Both the position numbers and the translations under genes were made by a program. The notes below the pieces were generated by a model. It ran no database searches and was not told the origin of the DNA. It saw only the letters and a list, made by a program, of their open reading frames with translations. A DNA stretch of 64,000 bases, taken from positions 372,001 to 436,000 of the forward strand of contig NZ_JAIVKL010000005.1 of NCBI RefSeq assembly GCF_020524045.1, read 5' to 3'. Below, piece after piece: positions 1 to 9,537 of the stretch. Numbering within the stretch: position 1 is the stretch's first letter; every line of letters begins with the position of its first letter. This DNA is from Metabacillus litoralis (GTDB taxonomy: Bacteria > Bacillota > Bacilli > Bacillales > Bacillaceae).

Positions 1-1
1 T

Positions 2-673
2 ATTCTTTTATTAAATTTGCCTTTAATAGCTTTTGTCATTTACAAGTCTTATACAAGCGAGTATATCATGTGGGATTCTGTTTCTGTAGCTCTTACTTAC
101 TTTAGAGAAATTCCAGATGTTTTGACATTATCAACGGCACTCTTTGTTTATAGTGGATATGCTAATTTAGCCATTTTTAATCGCTATTTCAAGGATGTAA
201 AATTGAAATATTTATGGGTGGTTGGAGCTCTCGGATTTTTCACATTGTTCACAACATATGTCATTCCTATTGGTTTACATGGTTTTGATGGAGTAGCATC
301 CTTTACTTATCCATGGATTGCTACATCTGATTCAATTAGAATTGAGCTGTGGATAATAGAAAGGGTAAGTATATTATTTTTAGGATTATATATTAATATT
401 TCTCTAGCAAGTGTTATTCTTCATTGGCATGTAGGTTTAGAGCAAATAAAGTCTGTTGTTCCGAAGATAAAGTTCAATAAAAAAAATATAATGCCTTTTT
501 TAATTGTAGCGATATTTTCACTCATAGCCATCCTTTTTCAGCTTTTTGTAAAAGAGATCTATGTTAGTAATTTGGCCAAGGTATGGTTGCTTCTTCTCTT
601 ACCTGCACAAGGTATTGGTTTACTGCTTTTGAAATGGATTTTAAAGAGAAAGAGAAAGGAAGACAACGTCTGA
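2..673 (+). CDS. GerAB/GerKB-type spore germination permease, 5'-truncated by window edge
   Basis: The reading frame is open from the first bases, so the true start lies upstream; about 223 C-terminal residues are present. The product is a multi-pass membrane protein with several hydrophobic helices and ends in a basic tail (KRKRKE). The IGLHGFDGVASFTYPW stretch and overall pattern fit the endospore germination permease family (GerAB/GerKB), which forms the B subunit of inner-membrane nutrient germinant receptors. It is followed without a gap by a GerC-type lipoprotein gene, the normal partner in a ger operon. The A subunit gene is presumably outside the window. Which germinant is recognised cannot be read from the sequence. 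Confidence 0.85.
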   Translation: MLLLNLPLIAFVIYKSYTSEYIMWDSVSVALTYFREIPDVLTLSTALFVYSGYANLAIFNRYFKDVKLKYLWVVGALGFFTLFTTYVIPIGLHGFDGVASFTYPWIATSDSIRIELWIIERVSILFLGLYINISLASVILHWHVGLEQIKSVVPKIKFNKKNIMPFLIVAIFSLIAILFQLFVKEIYVSNLAKVWLLLLLPAQGIGLLLLKWILKRKRKEDNV

Positions 674-1798
674 ATGAAGAAAAAAGCGCTATTATTAATT
701 ATTGCTTTCGTTCTTTTTTTATCCGGCTGTGGGTATAAAGATATTGATAAACGATTTTTTGTTGTGGCCATAGGTGTTGATAAATCTGCAGAGAAAGAGA
801 AATATGATGTGACTTTGAAGTTGGCAGTTCCTACGAATGAATCAAAATCAGGAAGTAATGAAGCAAAAATTCTTACTGAATCGGCTGTTTCGATCTCAGA
901 GGCAGTAAGGGTTGCAAAATCAAAGGTTGATAAGGAATTTGACTTTAGCCATGCAAAAGTAATTATTTTTGGAGAAGAGTTAGCAAAAGAAGAAACTTTA
1001 GAACATATTTTTGACTGGTTTGATCGACGTCGAGATATAAAAGATATTGCATGGGCAGCAATTGGAAGCCCTAATGCCCTAAAAGTATTAGAAGCAAAAC
1101 CAAAGGGTGAAACAATTCCTTCAAATTCTTTGTTCTTAACATTTAGTCGAGCTGGAACAGAAACTCCTTACATTAACTCGGTTTTTTTATTTGATTTAAG
1201 AAGGAAACAAATAGAACGAGGTGTAAGTCCTATTTTACCAATAATAAAGACTGAAAAAAATGAGCTATCTATTAATACCGTAAGTGTATTATCCAATATG
1301 AAGCAAAAATTCGTTTTAGAACAGGAGCAGACAAAATTTCTCAATATGTTAATGGTAGATTCTTCAAAGTTTGATATAACGGTAAATAAGGAAGAAAAAG
1401 ATCGTCCATACTTTGTATTTTCAACAGATAATGTGGATTCGAACTATGAGCTTATTGTGAATAAAAAGTCTGAAAGTGAAATTAAATATCAAATAAAGGC
1501 TAGTGGTGTAATTGAGGAAGCATTTGAGAATTTAGAAGAGACAAAATTAAAAGAATATGAAAAATTAGTAGAAAAAGAAGTGGAAGGGAAAATTAGAGAC
1601 TTACTTTATTTATTACAAGAAAGGGACGTTGATCCTATAGGATATGGATTAAAATATCGAACGATAAGTCGAGGGAAAGAGTCGGGTAAAATGAAGAAAT
1701 GGAATGAAATTTATCCTGAATTAACATTTGATATAAATGTATCAGTTGAAATAGATAATGTTGGTGTAATACATGATGATGAAGAAATCCCTGAATAA
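674..1798 (+). CDS. Ger(x)C family spore germination lipoprotein
   Basis: 374 residues. The N-terminus MKKKALLLIIAFVLFLSGC is a lipoprotein signal peptide with an LSGC lipobox, so the mature protein should be anchored through Cys19 outside the inner spore membrane. The body (CGYKDIDKRFFVVAIGVDK at the start of the mature protein, FSHAKVIIFGEELA further on) matches the GerAC/GerKC family, the C subunit of germinant receptors. The ATG directly follows the TGA of the upstream permease, so the two are translationally coupled. No terminator is obvious after the stop. Family assignment is firm; naming as gerKC rather than another Ger(x)C paralogue would be guesswork. Confidence 0.9.
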   Translation: MKKKALLLIIAFVLFLSGCGYKDIDKRFFVVAIGVDKSAEKEKYDVTLKLAVPTNESKSGSNEAKILTESAVSISEAVRVAKSKVDKEFDFSHAKVIIFGEELAKEETLEHIFDWFDRRRDIKDIAWAAIGSPNALKVLEAKPKGETIPSNSLFLTFSRAGTETPYINSVFLFDLRRKQIERGVSPILPIIKTEKNELSINTVSVLSNMKQKFVLEQEQTKFLNMLMVDSSKFDITVNKEEKDRPYFVFSTDNVDSNYELIVNKKSESEIKYQIKASGVIEEAFENLEETKLKEYEKLVEKEVEGKIRDLLYLLQERDVDPIGYGLKYRTISRGKESGKMKKWNEIYPELTFDINVSVEIDNVGVIHDDEEIPE

Positions 1799-1924
1799 TT
1801 ATATAGGATGTGCAAAAGGAATCATCATGGAGCTTTAACTTAAATAATATTAGTAGTCGTACAAGTTTCAAACCTTCAACAGTAATCATAAAAAGAAATA
1901 GAAGGTTATTGGGGGAAGGTACTG

Positions 1925-2317
1925 ATGATTTCAATTGCACAAATTAAACCACATCATGCACATCGATTTTTTGCAAAAACAACAGAAGAGAAAGGTCATT
2001 TTCATTTTATTGAAGGTTTTACAAGAATGGTAAATGGTCATGCACTTGATCAACATGTTCATTTATATAGAGGGATAACTTCTTTTGAGAACAAACATTA
2101 TCATCGCTTCTATGGAAAGACGGGGCCAGCTATTCCTTTAAAAGATGGTGGTCATTACCATATTTTTGAGAATCGAACTTATTATAATTATGATGAGCCA
2201 CTTGATGTTGAGTTTGGTGGTGTTTTATATTCTGTGGATGAACAGTCAAAGCACGATCACAATTTTAACGGAAAGACGTATGAAATTGTGGGGTATGATC
2301 CATCTTTAGTTATTTAA
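1925..2317 (+). CDS. ymaF: YmaF family His-rich protein
   Basis: 130 residues, unusually rich in histidine arranged as repeated H-x-H or H-H motifs (HHAHRFF, GHFHF, HVHLY, HYHRFYG, GHYHIF, KHDHNFNG). This repeat pattern is typical of the YmaF family found in Bacillus. Function is unknown; the His motifs suggest metal binding, but that is inference. No signal peptide or membrane segment is visible. The ATG at 1925 follows GGGGGAAGGTACTG, a good ribosome-binding site. The gene stands alone, 126 bp after the ger lipoprotein gene and convergent to thiC. Confidence 0.75.
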   Translation: MISIAQIKPHHAHRFFAKTTEEKGHFHFIEGFTRMVNGHALDQHVHLYRGITSFENKHYHRFYGKTGPAIPLKDGGHYHIFENRTYYNYDEPLDVEFGGVLYSVDEQSKHDHNFNGKTYEIVGYDPSLVI

Positions 2318-2364
2318 CTTGTTAAACGTTGTATATGTATTTATGTTGCTTAGTCTTTTGATAA

Positions 2365-2525
2365 GGCTCTTTTCTGAAAGGTTGTTGCAAAATGATACTA
2401 TTATCTGTTAAAACAGTGTTTTATCTCATAAAAAATACTTTATCTAACAAGAAAAGATGCCACTAGACTATATAAAGTGATGTTCCTTCCAATTTCTAAA
2501 AGCAACAAAGTTTACGAAAGCAGCC
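2365..2525 (+). repeat. AT-rich GGCT-ended MITE-like element, copy A
   Basis: 161-bp copy reading GGCTCTTTTCTGAA at the left and CGAAAGCAGCC at the right. The ends are imperfect inverted repeats. Flanks TTTGATAA (2357-2364) and TTGGATAA (2526-2533) match at 7 of 8 positions and look like a target-site duplication. It lies between convergent ymaF and thiC. No coding capacity. Confidence 0.85.
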
Positions 2526-2612
2526 TTGGATAAAGTCTTTATCTTATATTTTCAAATCAGCTGAATAATAAAGTGACAATCAACCTTGATTCTTAGCATA
2601 GTGCATTAAGTA

Positions 2613-2652
2613 AGAAATGGAGGAGGGGGTTACCATTTCAGCCTCCATTTCT
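2613..2652 (-). terminator. Candidate terminator of thiC
   Basis: Arms AGAAATGGAGG and CCTCCATTTCT enclose an 18-base loop just after the thiC stop codon. The T-tract on the minus strand is weak, so efficiency is uncertain. Confidence 0.45.
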
Positions 2653-2667
2653 CTAGCTAACCTACCT

Positions 2668-4437
<1,770 letters not shown>

Positions 4438-4565
4438 TCAATTTAACTGTTCGTTTTTTTAAAAAAATTCAAATGTCTATTATTCGTTTCTAAAGCAAGA
4501 ATCTTTTAGATTTGAGCACTATAAAAAGATTCATAATCTTTCAGATAACAGAGAATTGGAAGGCA

Positions 4566-4600
4566 AAATAAAAACGGGTTCTGAATTTCAGAACCCGTTA
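4566..4600 (-). terminator. Riboswitch-controlled terminator of thiC leader
   Basis: Inverted repeat AACGGGTTCTGAA / TTCAGAACCCGTT followed on the minus strand by GTTTTTATTTT. It lies between the TPP aptamer and the thiC start, as expected for transcription attenuation. Confidence 0.85.
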
Positions 4601-4659
4601 AAGAGATGTAGGTAAAAATTGTAAGTAGGGAGTATTAAAGGTCGCCTAACTACAATTGT

Positions 4660-4760
4660 TGCTACTTCCCTACGCTGGTATCATCCAGATCAGGTTCAAA
4701 GGGTCAAAGAACTTCAAACGCGTTCTTCTCTCAGTCCAAGCTAATGGACTCCCCTAGTAG
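4660..4760 (-). ncRNA. TPP riboswitch (THI box)
   Basis: On the minus strand the block contains GGACTGAGAG, CCCTTTGAACCTGATCTGG and ATACCAGCGTAGGGAA, the conserved core of the THI element. It sits about 235 nt upstream of thiC and is followed by a terminator hairpin. Binding of thiamine pyrophosphate is expected to favour termination. Confidence 0.95.
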
Positions 4761-4989
4761 AAATTGGTAATTTTCATTTGAATTAGTTTCATAATAACAC
4801 AATTCATATACAAGTCAACTTATATTTTCCAATTTATGATGTGTGCTTTGTTTCTTTATTTCATCCAAACTATCAAAGAATTTTGTTCTTAATTTGATAA
4901 TATATATCCAATGAGAAAAAATCACTTTTATGAAATTACTTCCAAACATAATATCTAACTATGAAAGCAATTGTGTGTTTATATAGTTC

Positions 4990-5130
4990 TTTTTCAATAC
5001 AAATATAGTTGTTTTTCAGCGGTAAACACTGGGAAAGAACCATTGACAGGCAAAGTCGATAAGGTAAGGCATCTTTCCCGAAAAATCTTGTGTCTAGAGC
5101 GAAATGGAACGAATTCATTACTTCCTATAA
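4990..5130. repeat. Probable decayed remnant of the GC-rich Bacillaceae repeat
   Basis: The intergenic stretch 4770-5194 holds no credible gene. Within it, TGTCTAGAGCGAAATGGAAC resembles the end of the GC-rich core seen at 26600 and 52065 (GTGTCTGCAGCGCAATGGAA). The rest is too eroded to align by eye. The two short ORFs spanning it lack ribosome-binding sites and family features. Confidence 0.35.
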
Positions 5131-5194
5131 ATTTTTTAATTTACAGCAAGTATGAGGAAATGAGCCATAAAGAATACACCAGTATGCCAAGCTG

Positions 5195-5839
5195 TTAAGT
5201 TTGTTTTCTATCGAGCTTCTCAAAACGCTCGATCCATTCGGTTGATAATTCTTCAAGTGAAAGGATTTCATCGATTTGCGAGAAGTCCTGTCGGTTATGA
5301 AAATATGTATGATGGATTGTTGCGACTGAAATTCCTTTATAGTGCTTTTCTACTAATTTGATTTTTGAATCACTTCTGATTATCCCTTCCTCAAGGACTC
5401 TGAAGAAATAGCCAGTATAACCATATTTAACAATATTATTAAGTAGTGTATTTATTTTCGTATACTTGTTTATCGTAGAGCATGGAAAGCGACCTTGAGA
5501 TACCTGTAACATAGTATCTCCAATTTGGAATATATCACCAATGCATATATCAATTTCTTTCATCCCAGTTACAGTTAGATTCTCGCCAAATGCAGCCTTT
5601 GGAAGGGTGGATTCATAGATGTTTTCCCAATATGTATAATGCTCAAAAGGGTAAACACAAAGAACACGTTCTGTCCCACCGTGATATTCATGGTTTTGTA
5701 CATCATCACCATATACACCTTTTCGTGTTACTTCAATAAAATCAACTTGATCTTTACTAATGCCTGAGCGAAATTCTTTACCTTTGTAAGAAAGAGTTGT
5801 AGGTTCACCTTTACTAAGCCATTTCAATTGATAGGTCAA
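5195..5839 (-). CDS. MOSC domain protein (YiiM/YuaD type)
   Basis: 214 residues from the TTG start at 5839, chosen because AAAGGAAGTGA lies 7-8 bases before it; the longer upstream frame lacks a better site. Motifs YGDDVQNHEYHGGTERVLCVYPFEHY, FGENLTV, GDIFQIG and the Cys in GRFPCSTI (split here as separate landmarks: YGDDVQNHEYHGGTE, FGENLTVTG, QGRFPCSTI) are those of MOSC proteins, which carry molybdenum cofactor-linked sulfur or bind N-hydroxylated substrates. A 3-alpha-like tail follows the core, as in YiiM. Stands alone between a repeat remnant and a Spo0E-like gene. Substrate unknown. Confidence 0.8.
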   Translation of the reverse strand: MTYQLKWLSKGEPTTLSYKGKEFRSGISKDQVDFIEVTRKGVYGDDVQNHEYHGGTERVLCVYPFEHYTYWENIYESTLPKAAFGENLTVTGMKEIDICIGDIFQIGDTMLQVSQGRFPCSTINKYTKINTLLNNIVKYGYTGYFFRVLEEGIIRSDSKIKLVEKHYKGISVATIHHTYFHNRQDFSQIDEILSLEELSTEWIERFEKLDRKQT

Positions 5840-6006
5840 TTTGTTCACTTCCTTTTTTAGGGTGGAAAAAATCATTAAAAATAGAGACGTCCTCAAAAGT
5901 TACGAATCATCTAGAAAAGATATGTTTTCGTATTATTGAGAGTGTCTCTTCATTTTGTTGCTATATTTTTATCATTAACCGAGGAAGGTAGTCGTTTTAT
6001 CTCTTT

Positions 6007-6174
6007 TTATTTTTCTTCCATTACATGATGTTGACTTTCATTCATTTTTAAGTTAAGTAATTCATCTAAGTGTTGGCTAGCAATCAATGTTCGATGCGAG
6101 TCGAGGCCATCTTCTTTTGCTATTGTAAATAATTTATTGCGGTATTCTTCGATAACTGTATCTATTGATTTCAT
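6007..6174 (-). CDS. Spo0E family aspartyl-phosphate phosphatase
   Basis: 55 residues from the ATG at 6174, which has GAGGTG six bases upstream; a longer frame to 6198 lacks a site. The motif ASQHLDELLNLKM matches the S-x-x-L-D core of Spo0E-like phosphatases, small two-helix proteins that dephosphorylate Spo0A~P and so delay sporulation. Length is normal for the short members (YnzD or YisI type). It lies next to tnrA, separated by a hairpin and a mobile repeat. Which response regulator it acts on cannot be determined. Confidence 0.8.
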   Translation of the reverse strand: MKSIDTVIEEYRNKLFTIAKEDGLDSHRTLIASQHLDELLNLKMNESQHHVMEEK

Positions 6175-6198
6175 ATTGAACACCTCGCATTTAAGCAT

Positions 6199-6509
6199 TA
6201 CTAGGTAAAATAATCCTATTAATTCTATTATCGTATATTTTCTTATATTGTAAAGGGGTAAAGGGGATTTTTTTATGGATATTTATAGAAAAAAGTGGAA
6301 AAACACTATATTTAGTAAACTTGTATAAAGAATTGGGCTTATTTAGTGTTCGTGACGTTAATAGATTTCCATATTGATTGGGGAAAAAATGATGAGTTAA
6401 GTGGGAGGGTGTTAGAAATATAGTAAAAGTACTACATTAATATACTTACTTTGGGTGTAACTTTAGTGAAGCTAAAGTTAATCAATTTGTTAAGAAGTCG
6501 AATGACAAA
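6199..6509. other. Intergenic stretch with no recognised gene
   Basis: About 310 bases upstream of the Spo0E-like gene. AT-rich, no convincing ORF or RNA family seen. It presumably contains the promoter of the minus-strand Spo0E-like gene. Confidence 0.5.
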
Positions 6510-6544
6510 TAGGAATTGAGGGTATATTGCTCCCTCAATTCCTA
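6510..6544. terminator. Hairpin downstream of tnrA
   Basis: Perfect 13-bp inverted repeat TAGGAATTGAGGG / CCCTCAATTCCTA with a 9-base loop. T-tracts are poor on both strands. It probably marked the original 3' end of the tnrA transcript; element copy B now lies between it and the tnrA stop codon. Confidence 0.5.
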
Positions 6545-6571
6545 CCTAAATTCGTTGTCCTTTTTTAATTT

Positions 6572-6732
6572 GGCTGTTTTCGCAAACTTTGTTACTTTTA
6601 AATACCTGAAGCAATCAGCAATGTATTAAGTCTAGTGGCATCTTTTCTTCATAAATAATATTCCTATAGGGAAAAACCACTGTTTCCACTCCAAACCTTG
6701 GTAACATAGCAACAATCGTTCAGAAAAGAGCC
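6572..6732 (-). repeat. AT-rich GGCT-ended MITE-like element, copy B
   Basis: 161 bp, opposite orientation to copy A (GGCTGTTTTCGC left, AGAAAAGAGCC right). Perfect 8-bp flanking duplication TTTAATTT at 6564-6571 and 6733-6740. The right duplication contains the tnrA stop codon, so the insertion lies at the very end of the gene without changing the protein. Confidence 0.9.
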
Positions 6733-6733
6733 T

Positions 6734-7072
6734 TTAATTTCTTCCACGACCGATGTTAAACTGAGCATTAAGCTGTCCTCTTAACATTTTTTTTCTAACT
6801 TCTGCATCACTTTCGCGTTGTTTTTCTTTTAACTTCATTTCTTTAAGAATTTCAGTTGTTTGAACACCGTCCTCTCGTTTATCTGCAATATCCATTAGTG
6901 TTTCAATGTCCAAAAATGAATACTTTCTAGTACCACGTTCATTTCGATAGGGAGCAATTAATTTTCTTTCTTCATAATATCGGATTTGTCTTAATGTTAA
7001 TCCTGTTAGCTCACTAACTGTTCCAATCGAGATGACCTTCTTATCTTTGTAAGAGCGGTCTTGATGATTCAT
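6734..7072 (-). CDS. tnrA: Nitrogen regulator TnrA (MerR/GlnR family)
   Basis: 112 residues. The N-terminal winged-helix segment SYKDKKVISIGTVSELTGLT followed by RQIRYYEERKLI and RGTRKYSF is the GlnR/TnrA type of MerR DNA-binding domain. The short C-terminus, with KKMLRGQLNAQF, is the TnrA form that binds feedback-inhibited glutamine synthetase (GlnR is longer, about 135 residues). TnrA activates nitrogen-scavenging genes during nitrogen limitation. The gene is preceded by a perfect TnrA box (7143-7159) centred near -49 of a candidate promoter, as expected for positive autoregulation. It stands alone. Confidence 0.93.
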   Translation of the reverse strand: MNHQDRSYKDKKVISIGTVSELTGLTLRQIRYYEERKLIAPYRNERGTRKYSFLDIETLMDIADKREDGVQTTEILKEMKLKEKQRESDAEVRKKMLRGQLNAQFNIGRGRN

Positions 7073-7107
7073 TTAGTTCCACCCCTTATAAATGAACTAT
7101 TTATACA

Positions 7108-7136
7108 AGTATATCTTGATTTGTTAAAAATGACAT
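7108..7136 (-). promoter_or_regulatory. Candidate SigA promoter of tnrA
   Basis: On the minus strand, -10 TATACT (7113-7108) lies 17 bp from a poor -35 ATGTCA (7136-7131). A weak -35 fits an activator-dependent promoter. Predicted start near 7102. Confidence 0.55.
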
Positions 7137-7142
7137 ATACAT

Positions 7143-7159
7143 TGTTAGAAAATCTAACA
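7143..7159 (-). promoter_or_regulatory. TnrA/GlnR operator
   Basis: TGTTAGAAAATCTAACA matches the TnrA consensus TGTNANAWWWTNTNACA at every defined position. Its centre is about 49 bp upstream of the predicted tnrA start, the distance known for TnrA-activated promoters. Confidence 0.85.
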
Positions 7160-7324
7160 AGTAAAGTTTTGACTTAATATTTCAATGTTAGGAATTGTGA
7201 CAGAAGACATGAATTATACTGATAGGCATTATAAAATAACTTTGAAGGATTTTTTGAAATTGAGTTAAGTATCAAAGGAATAAAAAGTAGAAATTTTGGG
7301 TAATAATTGATTGATGAGGAAGAC

Positions 7325-7588
7325 TTACAAAACGTTGGCTTTTTTCGAGTTAGATAATGTTTGCATATTCAATTGAATGAAAAGTTGTTTTAAATATCCC
7401 TGTGAAAATAATAAAGTAACTTCTTCAAATTGATTTTTTTCGATATTGTAGTTTGCCAGAAGTTCTATTCCTTTAGAAGTAAGTTTAGTCATATAAAGTT
7501 GAAAAGCTTTTGGTTCACTTTGGTTTAGGTAATAAACAGTCATATTTGTTTGGTTCTCTTTCATAGCTATTACTTTTATCATTAACAT
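7325..7588 (-). CDS. Small hypothetical protein
   Basis: 87 residues, no signal peptide or membrane segment. I do not recognise the family. The ATG at 7588 has TAGGAG five bases upstream, which supports translation. The sequence has a mixed alpha/beta look with a LTSKGIELLANYNI segment. It faces away from the FbpA-like gene at 7756. In B. subtilis small genes (ykzB, ykoL) also lie beside tnrA, but I cannot show homology. Confidence 0.55.
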   Translation of the reverse strand: MLMIKVIAMKENQTNMTVYYLNQSEPKAFQLYMTKLTSKGIELLANYNIEKNQFEEVTLLFSQGYLKQLFIQLNMQTLSNSKKANVL

Positions 7589-7755
7589 TTCAACTCCTAA
7601 TCAAGTTGAAATTAGTTTTGACAATATTACAATAGCTTAATCAAATTTAAATAAATTTAATAACATGATAGAGAATCTTTACATTCCGTTAATCGTCACA
7701 TAACAATTATGAAGTAAATTAAAGGTAACTAAAATTTAAAATGGAGTTGAACGCC

Positions 7756-7935
7756 ATGAGTAAAATGTTACAGAATGCACTTGAAGAACAAAGGAAATAT
7801 TATTCTCAGAAGTTATTAGCACTAGGTATTTATAATAAACAAGTTATGAATAATATGACACTTACAGAATTAAAAAATGAATACAACTATTTTTATCATA
7901 ATGTACCCAAATTAAAACGTAAAAGCACATCATAA
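7756..7935 (+). CDS. FbpA-like small basic protein (Fur-regulated basic protein family)
   Basis: 59 residues from the ATG at 7756, preceded by GGAG nine bases upstream; the ATG at 7741 lacks a site. The pattern NALEEQRKYYSQKLLALGIY followed by MTLTELKNEYNYFY resembles the FbpA family (E-x-x-R-x-Y-x2-KL-x2-LG-x-Y, then LTLTELKNEY). In B. subtilis FbpA-C help the iron-sparing response, but other family members exist. No convincing Fur box was seen upstream (best AT-rich stretch 7660-7690), so iron control is not supported here. High pI. Confidence 0.6.
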   Translation: MSKMLQNALEEQRKYYSQKLLALGIYNKQVMNNMTLTELKNEYNYFYHNVPKLKRKSTS

Positions 7936-7982
7936 AATAGAAAATGACATTAAGAGAGGTAGACAATTGCTTTTATACCCCT

Positions 7983-8190
7983 ATTGAATGGATTCAATAA
8001 AAAACTTAGTTAGCTGCTCTGTAATGTTATATGTACTTCTCTTTACTTTTCCTGAACAATCTTCTATTTCTTTTAAAGTTAGTTGAATATAAGGCTTAAT
8101 AAAGAAGAAGAAAATTGTTTCACTCCTTTTTGCTTCTGTGTTAATAATAGCTCTGTTTGTTCCTCAATATTCTTATCTTCGATGAAATGG
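7983..8190 (-). pseudogene. Possible ORF relic, unidentified
   Basis: On the minus strand two adjoining frames read roughly KNIEEQTELLLTQKQKG and then LKEIEDCSGKVKRSTYNI, ending at a TAG near 7985. A one-base frame change separates them. The join looks like a broken conserved protein, but I do not recognise it and there is no clear start. Low confidence; it may be chance. Confidence 0.25.
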
Positions 8191-8228
8191 AAAAAAAGCA
8201 TCCTATCTCCTAGAGGTGGGATGTTTTC
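8191..8228 (-). terminator. Rho-independent terminator, minus strand
   Basis: On the minus strand CATCCCACCTC - TAGG - AGATAGGATG is followed by C and seven Ts. It lies just after the broken nucleotidyltransferase gene and was probably its terminator. Confidence 0.65.
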
Positions 8229-8232
8229 ATGT

Positions 8233-8551
8233 TCAATAATTCATAAGTGAAGGGTTAGATTTGTTCAGTCATTTTAATGCTATTTTTAACTCCCATCCAT
8301 TCATTTCAAGGTTATCTTCGTCAAAAGTACGTTCTATAACATCTTTTCCTTCATAAAGTTGTAGACATTAATTTTTTAGGATGTACATAGACGAAACGAA
8401 CATCAAAGTCGCTATTAGGTGAAGCTAATCCCCATGCTCTACTACCAACTTCACATGCAAATAAAATTTTTATTTTATATTTTTCTTTAAGTTGTTTTAA
8501 TCTTCTTAAAATCTTTGTTTCCGTTGAAATACCCTCCAATATAGATAACAT
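8233..8551 (-). pseudogene. Degraded nucleotidyltransferase (RlaP/YcgL-like, Pol-beta superfamily)
   Basis: The first 66 codons encode a nucleotidyltransferase start with [20 protein letters not shown], the G-S-R-x-W-G and D-x-D motif of the fold. The frame then breaks at 8351. In a second frame the homologous continuation [20 protein letters not shown] then WELKIALK is readable (about 8345-8270), and in a third KSNPSLMNY ends at a stop near 8233. Intact relatives are about 250 residues, so the gene is both frameshifted and truncated. Known relatives are predicted nucleotide or RNA end-modifying enzymes. The small intact ORF should not be taken as a functional protein. Confidence 0.75.
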
Positions 8552-8678
8552 TTAATATTCTCACAATTTTTCTTACTTATAGCCTTTAAATTTTGAGAAA
8601 AGAATAGTAAAATTAACAATGTGTGGAAAATTTTCAAAATAATTTTATTATTAATGACGTATTTAAGAGGGCGATGGT

Positions 8679-9137
8679 ATGAGATCTTATAATGAGGAAG
8701 AGTTACAGAATGCATTAGATTTGTTTCGTGTATTTGCTAGAGCGTTTAAAAGCATTTCTGAGCATTCGATACGTGATAGTAAGGAGCATGGCTTTAATCC
8801 TACGGAATTTGCTGTTTTAGAATTATTATTTACAAGGGGGCCACAAAAACTTCAGCAAATCGGCTCACGGCTTTTATTGGTTAGTGGGAATGTCACATAT
8901 GTAATCGATAAGCTTGAAAAAAATGGTTATATTTATCGTGAACAAGATCCTAAAGATAAACGATCAATATATGCTAAGTTAACAGAAAAAGGACAAGAAT
9001 ACTTAGATCAAGTATACCCAATTCACGCGATTCGAATTGCTCGAGCTTTTTCGGGTTTGTCTTCTTCAGAACAAGCAGAATTGAAAGCGCTTTTAAAGAA
9101 GGCTGGTATTCATTCACAACATTTATTGTTTAGATAA
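8679..9137 (+). CDS. MarR family transcriptional regulator (MhqR/YkoM-like)
   Basis: 152 residues. A winged helix is evident in NPTEFAVLELLFTRG, QKLQQIGSRLLLVSGNVTYV and IDKLEKNGYIYREQDPKDKR, ending with a C-terminal dimerisation helix. It is a close paralogue of the MhqR-like protein at 58753. Position between tnrA and the pump gene parallels B. subtilis ykoM. AAGAGG lies eight bases before the ATG. A GAAAATTTTC palindrome at 8626-8635 might be its operator. The ligand is unknown; it could control the RND pump 400 bp downstream, although a terminator at 9168-9198 separates them. Confidence 0.85.
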   Translation: MRSYNEEELQNALDLFRVFARAFKSISEHSIRDSKEHGFNPTEFAVLELLFTRGPQKLQQIGSRLLLVSGNVTYVIDKLEKNGYIYREQDPKDKRSIYAKLTEKGQEYLDQVYPIHAIRIARAFSGLSSSEQAELKALLKKAGIHSQHLLFR

Positions 9138-9167
9138 ATACTAGATTAAAAGAATATACGAAAGTTG

Positions 9168-9198
9168 AGTGACTCATAATTTATTGGGTCACTTTTTT
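9168..9198 (+). terminator. Terminator of the MarR gene
   Basis: AGTGACTC / GGGTCACT stem with a T-rich tail (TTTTTT) about 30 bases after the stop codon. Confidence 0.75.
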
Positions 9199-9537
9199 AG
9201 TTTCTATTTTTTAAGCCTAAAACTACGTGCTATTTAATAAAAATTTGAGGAAGTAGTAGATGAGCAGTTTTATTGTATTCCATTTTTCTGAAAGATATGC
9301 TAGTGATATGTGTTTTGAATGAAGAATAAAAAACATGTTAAAACTTGAAAATGGTCTTTATAAACTTTATTATCGAAAAGAACAGAAAAGACAAATTCCA
9401 TTAAAACAAGAGAAAATGTACATATTTTTAGCATTGATACACTCTCAGTGATTCATTGATATATCAAAAAATGAATGTGTCTGTCATGATGTACAGTAAA
9501 AAAGCCGATATTTAAAAGTTTTGAGAGGGGTTACCTA
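9199..9537. other. Promoter region of the RND pump gene; no gene seen
   Basis: About 340 bases, AT-rich, no credible ORF. An imperfect inverted repeat ATTCATTGATATATC / AAAAAATGAAT lies near 9451-9476 and could be a regulatory site. No RNA family recognised. Confidence 0.4.

Noticed and set aside
4936-5198. Two short overlapping ORFs between thiC and the MOSC gene
   Set aside because: On opposite strands over a decayed repeat, with no ribosome-binding sites.
7655-7700. Fur box upstream of the FbpA-like gene
   Set aside because: The best match TGATAGAGAATCTTT fits only about half of the 7-1-7 consensus.
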